Positions 11,810-22,967 of a stretch of DNA of 64,000 nt are shown piece after piece. The notes beneath the pieces were generated by a model that did not search any database, was not told the origin of the DNA, and saw only the letters and a list, made by a program, of their open reading frames with translations. Made by a program: the position numbers and the translations under genes. The DNA is taken from the NCBI GenBank assembly GCA_001606155.1, contig LODT01000037.1, positions 496,001 to 560,000 of the forward strand. The letters run 5' to 3'. The stretch's first letter is position 1, and every line of letters begins with the position of its first letter. The DNA comes from Tieghemostelium lacteum (taxonomy: Eukaryota; Evosea; Eumycetozoa; Dictyosteliales; Raperosteliaceae).

Positions 11810-12308
11810 AAAAAACAACAAACACTACAATTACACACTCGCTTTGGAGAAAACAAAAATAAAAATTTCAAAAGGTGTAAAATCCTTTTATTGTAATTTT
11901 AACAATAGTTCACCCCACTGTATTTTATGATTTTGCATTCTTTGATTTTTATCATATTCACAAATTTCTAATGCCAAAACATATTCAAGTTTTTTTTTTT
12001 TTTTTCTTTTCTTTTCTTTTTTGAGTTCAAAGGATACACAGTCAATACTGATATTGTGACTATTATGAAAACTTTAGATTATTTAAGCCATTGTGAAATA
12101 AATATCAAATTTAATATTCACTACCCATACAGATAGCAATAGCTTATCAACAATAGTTTGAAGTAGAAAAAACAATCAAAAAAAAAGGTCAGATATCAAA
12201 CAAGATCTATCCTTTATCATAGTTATAAATTAATAAAAAAATAAGAGCACAAAGATAGAGAGAGAAGACAAAAAAAAAACAAACCAAAAAAACTAAAAAA
12301 CAACTAAA
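11810..12308. other. Spacer upstream of the GCN2-type kinase
   Basis: AT-rich, with a T tract at about 11991-12005 and purine-rich A tracts just before the ATG at 12309. No gene is seen. It should carry the 3' end of the 8-helix protein gene and the promoter and leader of the kinase gene. Confidence 0.5.
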
Positions 12309-15300
12309 ATGAATACAACTAAAAACAATAATAATATAAATAATAACAGTAATACAAACAGTAATAGTGGAGGTAACTCAATTCTTATGACATTGGATCC
12401 TCAAAATGATGAGGCACAAAAAGATGAAATTGAATGCTTGAAATCTATTTATAGGGTATGTGTCTATAATATTGGTAGTAATCAATTAGATTGATAGATA
12501 CTAATATTATTATCTATTTTGAAAATAGGATGAATTTCAAGAATTACCTTCAGAAGCAGTTTGTAGAAGTTTTAAAATCACATTGATACCACATCCAACC
12601 AATCAGTTACAAAATTATTGTGCTGTTAAATTGGTTGTTAAATATACACCAAATTATCCAATATCATTACCTCAGATTGATTTAGAGAGGATAAAGGGAT
12701 TATCAGATGATCAAATTGAAGAACTTTATATTCTACTATCACAAAAGATGATCCCAGGTGAGGTTTTGATATTTGAACTCTGTCAAGCTGTACAAGACTT
12801 TTTATTATTGTACAATAAAGAGACTGTATCGTTACACGAGGAAATGATACAAAGACTAAAGGAAAATATTTCACCAATGAACACCAACGATTCTGATCAG
12901 GTTATGGATGAAGACGAACAATCAATGGATTATCTATCACGTTCATATAATATGGACGATTTAACAAATAGTAATAGTAGTATGAGTACACAACAACAAC
13001 AGCAGCAGCAACAACAACAACAACAACAATTGACTTCTAGTCCTAAATCCATGCATATGGATGATAGTATACCTCAGTTTGGAGGCGGAGGTGGATTTAA
13101 ACAACATGGATCACCATTGATGGGTAGAGCATATAGTTTTGAATCCCTAGCTGGTTTAGAGTATACAGATAGTATATTTGAAGGAAACAGTGGGAATCCA
13201 CTAGCAGGATCATCGGCATTAATGAAAGGAAGTTCGAGTACTGATCATTTTGATACAGAAGGTTTTGAAAATAATGGTCTTGATCAATCTGGTCAGAGTC
13301 AATTCAACCAAACTACAATCTCTAGAATCAAATGGAAACAGGGTAATATAAAAGCCAAAGGATCATTTTATACAGTATACGAAGCTACCAATCTTGAGAA
13401 TAATAATCTTATGATTTGTAAAGCTATTCCTATAGATTCAATCTCCACAGTTAGTAATTCCACAGCATCTACCACTTTACAAGGTCTAGTTGGAAATCTT
13501 TCCTCTAATTCACTAACTGAACTCGAACAACAGTCAGGTCAGTCACAGAACTCCTCTACAAGCGGTACAAGTAGCAATACAACCACTAGAGAAAATCTCT
13601 TTAAAATCTATTCTATTCAGAGAGAAATTGAGAATATGAAGTTCTTAAACAACCCACAGTTGGTGAAATACATTGGATCGTCTATTGAAAACAACCATTT
13701 ATACATTTTCCAAGATTACATTCATGGAGATACTCTGCAGGCTCGTATAGAGAAATCTGGTAGATTAGAGGAATCTATTATCAGAAAATACACCTATCAA
13801 TTACTTTTGGGACTTTTGTATCTTCACAGTCAGCATATTCCTCATAGAGATGTTAAATCTAGAAACATCTATATTGATGAATCTCAAAGAGTTCTATTTT
13901 CGAATTACGGTGGAAAAGCCATAAAGATCTTTGACCACTTTGAAAAATCATCTCAAAAGAATCTAAACTATTGGATCTCACAAAAGAGTCAAGTTATAAA
14001 TTCATCCAAATACAGTCTCAGAAGAGAGGATCTTTTGAATTTGGGTTTGGTCATTTTAGAAATGTTTTCAGGTCACATTATAGATACATTTTCATTAGTA
14101 TCACAAATCAATCAAAATAACAACAACAACAACAATAATAATAATAATAGTAACAATTCACCAGTTGGACTACTACAACAGAATGAGTATCAAAAATTGA
14201 TTGATTCTAAAGTTCTACCAGAACATATATCTCATTTGGCAAAAGACTTTTTAAATCTATGTTTTACATATAACGATCCATCAGATAAGATAAAGTTAGA
14301 AGCAGGAGTTTTACTTAAACATCCTTTCATTTCATCACATTATACATTGTCATCTTCAACTCCAATTCCACAGGCAGTTGACAGTGGTCAGAATCTACAA
14401 GATCAAGTTAAATCAAATAACAATAATAATAATATTCTGACAAATAATGATAGAAATAATATATTGAGAAATACTGTGGCAACAACAACAGTTAGTCCTT
14501 CTACAACTGGTGCATTGTTAGAGACACCTCCTCCATCTCCACAATTGTTGAATAAGTTACAGGCAAAGGTATCTCCAAGTACTTTAGCTCCTTTGGGCGT
14601 CAGTGGAAATACACCTAAACAACAGGTACAGCAACAACAACAGCCATTCTTTCACAGTAGATATAGAGCTGATTTTGATGAGACTGAGATGATTGGTAAA
14701 GGTGGTTTTGGTGTGGTTGTGAAGGCAAAGAATAAGTATGATGGTAGATTCTATGCAATTAAGAAGATTAAGACTCAACCAACTCAAGATTTCTCTGAAC
14801 AGGAACAACTGACTAATAAGCTGTTGAGAGAGGTTACAACTCTTTCTAAACTTCATCATCAGTATGTAGTTAGATACTATCAAGCTTGGATTGAAAAATC
14901 TGATGAATCACCTTATGATGATTCAGATGATGATGAAATGGAAGATCTCTCTGGTGATTTGGAGACTGATGCATCAGATGACTGGTTCCAATCATCAATA
15001 AGTAAATCCATGATGTCAAATTCAACTTATAATAAGGTACACAGTCAATCTGCTATACCTACCTTACCATCTGGTACTATTTTGCCAAGTTCATTGGCAA
15101 TGTTACCTAGTCCTCCTCCAAAGAAAGCAGTAGCTGTTCAGATTAGTACAAGTACTACAACTACTAATCAACAACAACAACTACAAACAAAGAAACAGAC
15201 AAAATCTATTGCATTAAGCTCATCTATTTCCAGTGCCTCTACTAGTGCATCTTCAGCATCTACTTCTACCAATAGCCTTACTCTAACCAGTGCTGCTAAT

Positions 15301-18300
15301 ACTACTACTAGTACAGGTATTCCAAAGAAACCATTGTCATTGTATAGTTCAACTAGTTTAACTGATATTTCTTTGAAGGAAGATGAAAGTGAAGATGAAG
15401 ATGAAGATGATCTGGATGAAGATGACTTGGAAGAGGAATCTGAGAACTCACATCAATTATCAAATTCTGAAGAGGATGATGACGATGATGATGAGGATGA
15501 AGAAGAAGATGAAGTCAGTCATGAGGAAGAAGATGATGATGATGATTCTGAAATTGAATTAATAAGTGCAGATGAAGAAGAACTTACTATTGGTCATAAT
15601 AGACATAATAGATTACACCAAGTTCACACTCCAGATAGTAATTTGAGTCATGAAAGTGAAGATGAAGGTTCCAAATCACGTATATTGTCTCTTACCAATT
15701 CACTAGCACACAAGAATATTAGACAAAGATCTCAAAAGAAGGATACACATACTTTGTATATTCAAATGGAGTATTGTTCTAAAAAGACACTTAAAACCTT
15801 AATTGACAATGTAGGTGGTCTATCAGAAGAGGAAACATGGAGACTTTTCAGACAAATTGTAGAAGGTCTCAATCATATACACTCACAATTTATCATTCAT
15901 CGTGATTTGAAACCTGCCAATATTTTCATTGATGATGATCAAAATGTTAAAATTGGTGATTTTGGGTTGGCTACTCAAGATCAAGAGATGTTTAAAACAA
16001 CATCTGCAGCTGCTTCTGCTAATCTCAGCTATAGCTCATTAAATAGTCTTGATAATCCTTTTGGAGAGGCACCAATTAGAAATGAACTTTCTGAAAAAGA
16101 GATTGAACATCAGTCAATGACTGGAGGTGTAGGTACACCTTTTTACTGTTGTCCTGAAATTCTACAAAAGAATACCAAGCAGTATGGTGTAAAGGTTGAC
16201 ATGTACAGTTTAGGTATTATATTCTTTGAAATGTGTCAACCATTTCAAACTCAAATGGAGAGATCTAATATCTTAAAGGATCTTAGAAATGATTTGAAAT
16301 TCCCACCTGGATTCGAAGCTTTAAAACCTGATCAAGCATCTATAATTAGATCTCTATTGTCCCATGATCCATCTCAAAGACCTAATACTAAACAGCTTTT
16401 GGAATCTGATTATCTACCTTCTAAAATGGAAGATGAACTTTTGAAAGAAGCTATTAAACACATTACCAATCCTACTTTATCACTATTCAACTTTCTCATG
16501 GAGAAACTCTTTGGAATTACTTCTGATGAACATATAATGTCAAGGTATCTCTATACCTCAAATGTCACACTCTCATCAGCACATTTAGCAACAAAAGAAA
16601 AATGTTTCCAGAGAATTAGTAATATCTTTAAGAACCATGGTGCATTGAAGATTGACACACCTACATTCTTCCCAAAAGATGGGTCTATACCCAACAGTGC
16701 AACTGTTGCAAAGTTTTTAGATGAAGGTGGTACTGTTGTATATCTACCTTATGATCTTACAGTTCCCTGGGCAAGGCATGTAGCTATACATGGTATATCA
16801 CTAAGTAAGAGATTCTCATTCTCCAAAGTCTATCGTAGATCAGCTCCAGGGTTCTCACCTAAGGAACTATATGAATGTGATTTTGATATTATAGGACCTG
16901 TAAAAGCTAGACATGTAAATGATGCTGAGATTCTCAGAACTGTTGTTGAAATTATGGATGAGTTCTCTAAAGAATTTGGGAGTAATAGTAACTATGTTAT
17001 TAGAGTTAATCATTATTCAATTCTAGATGGTGTACTATCAGTTTGTGGTGTTGATAGAAAAGATTTCCCACAGGTTTATATGAGTATAGCTCAATTGCAT
17101 TGGAAATGGACTTGGAATCAAGTGGTTGTGTCTCTAAAGGAACTTGGTATATCTTCAACAACCATTCACAAACTTTCTCTATACCTCAAACAAAAAGGTG
17201 AGCTTATATACTCTATAAATCAATTAGAGAACATTCTAAATGGAAGAAGAGATTGTCAACCTGGCCTAACTGATCTTAAAGCCCTTGCTAGAAATCTACA
17301 AATTATCAATATCATTCCAAAATTCTATTTGGATTTATCGTTAGTTCACAACTATCACTATTATGATGGAATTGTATTTCAAGCTGTTATAGAACGTACT
17401 GAAAATGGAATTAGTAAATCTGAAATTGTTATGGCAGGTGGAAGATATGATAAACTGATTAGATCCTTCTTACCCAATCCTAACAGTAACCAAGGTGTTT
17501 GTGGTATTGGTGTTACTATAGCCACTGAAAAGATTGTAAATGCTGTAATGCTATATGAACAGAGAATAATGAAATCTAAAGGAATCAAATTTGCCTCACA
17601 TTTAGAGGTATTTGTGTGTTCATTAGGATCTCCAATGTTGATTGAAAAACTTCAAGTTGCATCTCAACTATGGTCTATGAACATTCGTGCTGATTATTCT
17701 CAAAATGATTACTCCAATGCTGAGGAAATCTATTTCCATTGTAAACAGAATGGAATCACATGGGCTATAATTCTAAAGGAGAGATCATTTCAAACTGGCT
17801 CTATAAAAATTCGACATATTGACACCAAAACTGAAAGTACCATTTTTAGAAAAGATTTAGTTGATTATATACTCAAATCAAAGAAATATCGTGGGTTGGA
17901 GTCAACTGCGATTGGAGGCTCTAGTAACAGTCTGCTACAACAGAATCTAAGTGGTAGTGCTGGTGGATCAACTATAGGTACTTCAGTAGGTTCAACAAGT
18001 AGTGCGAGCAGTGGAAGTAACCTACACAATCAAGCATCTCAATCACCATTGATTATTCAAAATCATAACCATCAATCATCATCTACTCCATTGGATCCTT
18101 TGGAACCTCTAGAACTCCTAAACCTACATTTAGTATTTGTACCACACAATGATTCCGAGGCTAAATTGAAAAAATATGAAATTACTATTCGTGAGTCTGT
18201 AACCAAACTCTTTAGAGGATTCAGTCAAAATTCCAAATCAGCTCAAATCAAGGTAGTTGCCATCGATCTACCAATCTCAGTTCTAAAGGAAATCAATATC

Positions 18301-18456
18301 AGTGACCAATTTGATAACATTTCAAAATTCTCTAGGGCCAACAAAGACAAGCTCATACCCCTAAAAACTCACGTTCTAAAATGGAAATCCTCACCATTCT
18401 ATGTCATCTATTCAATCAAAGATGAAAAAACTCTACTAATTACAAATGTTCATTGA
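12309..18456 (+). CDS. gcn2: GCN2-type eIF2alpha kinase (IfkA/IfkB-like)
   Basis: Two exons (12309-12455 and 12529-18456; 73-bp intron) give 2024 aa. Order: RWD domain (about 20-165), which in this family binds GCN1; a pseudokinase (about 315-600) that keeps HRDVKSRN near 488 but has SNYGG where DFG belongs; the active kinase (about 756-1340) with GKGGFGVV, the Lys in FYAIKKIK, HRDLKPAN near 1173, DFGLA and GTPFYCCPE. Then come a HisRS-like domain (about 1365-1730) and a C-terminal anticodon-binding-like region. The active kinase has a Ser/Thr-rich and highly acidic insert of roughly 280 residues between lobes, typical in position but long. The family senses uncharged tRNA and phosphorylates eIF2alpha on amino-acid starvation, a trigger relevant to development in dictyostelids. 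D. discoideum has two such kinases and I cannot say which is the orthologue. Confidence 0.95.
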
Positions 18457-18510
18457 ACACATCAATAAACACTACCCCTTATTATTATTATTATTTAACA
18501 ATATATTAAT

Positions 18511-19089
18511 TTATTTTAATTTTTTGTCGACAGCCATACCTGTACTTGGTAAAGTAGAGAGTGTTTGTATTTTACGTTTGTTATCTTCGATTTTATCTTT
18601 AATTTTAAGTAATGCACTTGGTGCTCTAATGATATCAATTTGGTTAACAATTTCTTTGAGTTGTGCAACCTTTTCTTTCTTTTTAGTACCTGACATTCTA
18701 TTTTTATAAAATCTTTTTTCTCTAGCTTCTCTAATCTCTTGAATTCTTTTCATTGCTTTGATGGTAGTTGACATTAAATCTCTATCGTATTTCAATGGTC
18801 TATTACGTTTCTTTTCAAAATCTAATGTTTTATCTACTGTCATTTCTTTACCTGCTAGTCTTCTGAATGCTTTAGTCCATCTAGTCTTACGTGGATTACG
18901 TTTTAATTTAAAATTCTTGTGACATTTTGATCTACAAAATTTAAATATCTGTAGATTGTATGTTAATTAACATGTTACTTGGAATGACATGGATTACAAA
19001 ATACAAACTTTACAATCATTTCTAACAAATGTTATACCATGTCCTGGATACAAGTTATGACCACAGAAATAACACTTTTCAATTCTCAT
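18511..19089 (-). CDS. rlp24: Ribosome biogenesis protein RLP24 (RSL24D1)
   Basis: Two exons (19089-19009 and 18948-18511; 60-bp intron, donor GTTTGT) give 172 aa. The start [18 protein letters not shown] continues as FVRNDCK, then [14 protein letters not shown] across the splice. The four Cys (CxxC and CxxxC) form the zinc finger of the L24e fold. The motif [14 protein letters not shown] is diagnostic of the family, and the C-terminal half is a long basic helix. RLP24 is a placeholder for ribosomal protein L24 on pre-60S particles and activates the AAA ATPase Drg1/Afg2 that removes it in the cytoplasm. The gene is convergent with the GCN2-type kinase (54 bp apart) and divergent from the NADPH oxidase. 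Confidence 0.93.
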
Positions 19090-19374
19090 TTTTTATAGTA
19101 TATATGGAGTGGTGTGTAATTTAAAATAGTTCGTGTGAAAAAAAAAAAACGAATGATTTTTTTTACAAATATTTTTATTTTATATAGATTTGATTGGAGA
19201 AAATGAAAAGATTGCTTTTTGAATGTCGATTTACTGTTTACCCCTTCTCACTCAAATTATTTATTATTAATTAATTAATATTATTTTTTTTGAAGAGATG
19301 TAGATTAATCTGTACATTTTCATTATGTATTTGAAAGAATTTTTTGGTTGATTACTTACCAAAAATTATAGAAA
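19090..19374. promoter_or_regulatory. Divergent promoter region, RLP24 and NoxC-type oxidase
   Basis: The 285-bp spacer between the ATGs of two divergent genes must hold both promoters. It is AT-rich with A/T runs (19140-19150, 19282-19292) and no distinctive element beyond these. Confidence 0.4.
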
Positions 19375-22149
19375 ATGGAGAAAATAATAGATTCATCTCC
19401 ACCTGAAAATATTCATGCCCCACAATTAAAGAGATCGAAATCATTATATAGAATACCAAATATAGGGGCTAATAAGACATCTAATCTCACTGATGCTGAG
19501 AAGTTACTCTATATTAAGGGTAAAGAGAATGAAGTTATTATCAATGAATATTTACACACTCACATGAACGATCCAGAGGCATTAAAACTCAACAAACAAG
19601 AGTTTTCTCAATTGTTTAATATTCCAAATCTCGACGATGTTAATAGTATATTTAATCTATTTGATGTCACTAAAATTGTACAACCTAGGAGAATTAGGAT
19701 AACCAAAGATAAATTCAAATCAAATGATATCCAATTACATTCCAGCCCTGGGGAACTACCAATTTTGCAACCATTTCAAGGTACTTCACCTTTTTTATCC
19801 AACACAGATCCAAGCATAGAACTTAACAGTAGTAATAATATGTTAAGTGCAAGTACTTCCAGTACCAATGGATTTAGTAATTTATCAACTAGTAATAGTG
19901 GTATAAATACTGATTTAAATAATAACAATAATAATAATGATGTTTTTATAAATCAAAGTAATAATAATATTCATGTATCACCAACTGTTGAAACCTATTG
20001 TGTTAATCCACCATCTCCAGGTCCCAAATCAAAGTGGAGACCTCAGAATATAATCACCTCACGTATTACCTCTAAATCTAAAAAGAATGGACACATTATT
20101 TCCAGATTAGACTATGTTGATCTAGTAGAGGTTGCAACTAGAGTCAAATATTTCCATTTACAAGTTTCCAATTCAACTGAACAACAACACATTAGAGATT
20201 CATTTGCACTTTATGATATATTTAATAGAGGTTTCATAACTAGAGATGATTTAAAAAAAGTATTAATATTTAGATCTAAACAATCTGGTCTCGCTTTCTC
20301 TGATGAAACCTTTGATTTTTTAGTTGATCACATTTTTGATCAATTTGATAAAATTAAAGACAATGTAATTCATTTTGAAGAATTTAAAGAAGAATACACG
20401 AAAATAGATGAGTCTGAAAAGGAATTACATCCATTTAGTAAGGTAACTATTTCAAACAAAAAAGTACAACAGGCAAATATTTGATTACTAATTTTTATGA
20501 AATTTTAGAAAGCACATAATATTAGAAGATACTTTAAAATTGAAGGTGTAAAAATATTTTGGATAGTATTTTGGATATTGATAAATATTGGGTTGGGATT
20601 TGCATCTTGGCATCCACTACATAAGTATCATCAAGGGGCTATAGGCTTATTTGGAAAAGGATTATATGTTAGTAGAATAAGTGCAGCTTTGGTGACGTTT
20701 AATGCATCTCTGATATTATTAACAATGTGTAAACAAATTATAACTTGGCTTAGAAAATTTAAACTCTGTAGGATAATCATCCCATTGGATAAAAACATTA
20801 TTTTTCATAAATTAATAGCCAGTGTTATAATTGTAGCTGCATTTGCACATGTGGTTGGTTGGGTGGTATCCATGTCTATAGCCTCCAATAAACCAGAAGA
20901 ACTGTTTATTAAATGCTTCCACCCTCATTATGACCATAGACCATCAGCATACCATTTAATATTTGCATCATTACCTGGTATCACTGGTATAATCCTAATT
21001 GTCATTTTGACTATAATGGTTTTTACTTCTTTGAAATCTTTTAGAAACAAACATTATGAAGGATTTTATTACACACATCATTTATTTATTGCATTTTATA
21101 TTGTTATCATTATACATGGTTTAAAAGGTTGGATAAAAGCTCCTGGATTTTGGAAATGGTTTATAGCACCTGTAGCAATATATATATTTGACAGAGGTTT
21201 TAGAATAATAAAGAGAACTTATAAAGTTAAATTGGCTGATATATCACTCGAGTATCCAAGTATTCTAGTTATGAAATTTGAAAAACCAAAGAAATATCGT
21301 TATCGTGTTGGCCAGTATCTACAGATAAATGTACCAAAAATATCAAAACTTCAATGGCATCCTATAACTATATCATCATCTCCATTGGAGAAGTTAATAT
21401 CTCTACATATTAGAGTCTTTGGCAATGAAAAGAGCTGGACATCAAGACTTCAAAGACATTTCCAACAAATTGAGAATGATCCTACCTCTGGTGATATGGA
21501 AGAGATTCATTCTAAAATCGAACAGACAAAAGTCAGAATAGATGGACCTTTAGGTTCATCAAGTCAGTATGTTCTAAACTACAAATTAGTTTTGATGGTT
21601 GGTGCTGGTATTGGTGTGACTCCTATGACATCACTCTTACAAGACATTAAAATCAAAAAAGAACATAAATTACTTGGTCAGAATGCCCTATGTGAATTAG
21701 AGCATAATAACAACTATAGTATGGGAAATTTGGAAAAAGTTCACTTTTTCTGGTTAAATAGAGACCCTCTCTATTTCCAATGGATAGAAGACCTATTAAT
21801 TGATATTTATAATCTTGGCAACCATTCTATTCCCAAGATATCAGTTCACACTTTTAATACTAGCTTATATCCAAAAAATGATGTAAGAGTCTTCATGCTC
21901 TGGAGAGGACTAGATAAACTCTTTGAAACGCAAGGTTTAGATCCAATAACTCATCTACCTTTTAAAACACATTGGAGTAGACCAAATTGGGATGCCATCT
22001 TCACCTACTATTCCAACAAGTATAAAGGTCAAGAAATTGGTGTTTTTTGTTGTGGTCCCAAAGATCTATCAAAAGAACTCTACGATAAATGTCGTTATTA
22101 TACATCTATAAAAGGAACAAAATTTAAATTCCACAAAGAAAACTTTTAA
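19375..22149 (+). CDS. noxC: EF-hand NADPH oxidase, NoxC/NOX5 type
   Basis: Two exons (19375-20442 and 20509-22149; 66-bp intron) give 902 aa. It would transfer electrons from NADPH through FAD and two haems across a membrane to make superoxide. The N-terminal about 250 residues are low-complexity. Two EF-hand-like units follow at about 265-345; their loops (DIFNRGFITRDD, DKIKDNVIHFEE) are imperfect. The ferric-reductase core has two spaced His pairs, HKLIASVIIVAAFAH and HHLFIAFYIVIIIH, that fit the haem ligands. The FAD motif HPITISSSP is near 639 and the NADPH loop GAGIGVTPMTSL near 720. CGPKDLSKEL is present and the protein ends in Phe, as Nox enzymes do. The EF-hands point to calcium control and to the NoxC branch of dictyostelids rather than NoxA/NoxB. 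Confidence 0.93.
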
Positions 22150-22190
22150 AATAATAAATTTTATTTTTTTTAATTTTATTTTATAAACGA

Positions 22191-22931
22191 ATGGACTTAA
22201 ACGATTATGATTTTGATCTGAATTTATCAGATTTTACAAAATTAACAAATACAGACTCTGAAGATGAAAATAATATTAAAGAAGATGAAAATGTTCAACA
22301 AGTTTATGTAGATAAAGATATATCATATCGGAATAAAATAGTTAAAATTAGAGAGTTTCAGTATAGTTCAACCAATGCTGGAATTGTTTGGCCAAGTGCC
22401 TATTGTATGATAGATTATATTTTAGATAACAAAGATAAATTTAAAGATAAGAAGATACTAGAGTTAGGATCAGCAACTGGTTACACAGCAATCTTTCTAA
22501 AATCTGAAGGATTAGATATAACATCTTCCGATATAGATAATCAGGAGATTACCGATAATATATTACACAATCAGAGTTTAAATCAAATTTCATTTCCCCA
22601 TATACCTCATACATGGGGAACTGAATTTCCAAATGATAATAATAATTTTGATGTTATAATTGGTAGTGATATTATTATTTGTATGTATTATTTAGATTAT
22701 TTAATAGATAATTAAGGTACCTAACATTCATTTTAAATAGATGTTGCATATCTTGAAAAATTGGTAGCTACTTTAGTTCAAATAATGAAACCACATTCAA
22801 TAATGATAATGACATATAAAAGAAAGATATATGCATCACAAAAGTTTTTTACATTACTAGAAAGCAATGGTTTTCAATATGAAACCATTGGTAATAAAAC
22901 ATGGTTAATAAAAAGGATGATTGCAGTGTAG
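22191..22931 (+). CDS. Class I SAM methyltransferase, METTL21-like protein-lysine methyltransferase family
   Basis: Two exons (22191-22680 and 22741-22931; 60-bp intron, donor GTATGT, acceptor AAATAG) give 226 aa. Motif I is KILELGSATGYTAIFL with an acidic motif II residue in TSSDID. The preceding GIVWPSAYCMIDYIL matches the WPxA segment of the METTL21/FAM86 group, and FDVIIGSDII followed across the splice by YVAYLEKLVATL is the post-I/DxxY-type region. The N-terminal 50 residues are acidic. The substrate cannot be read from sequence. The stop lies 36 bp from the stop of the convergent RING/kelch gene. Confidence 0.82.
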
Positions 22932-22967
22932 GAATAAAAATAATATTAATAGATAGAGGTAAGAAAT

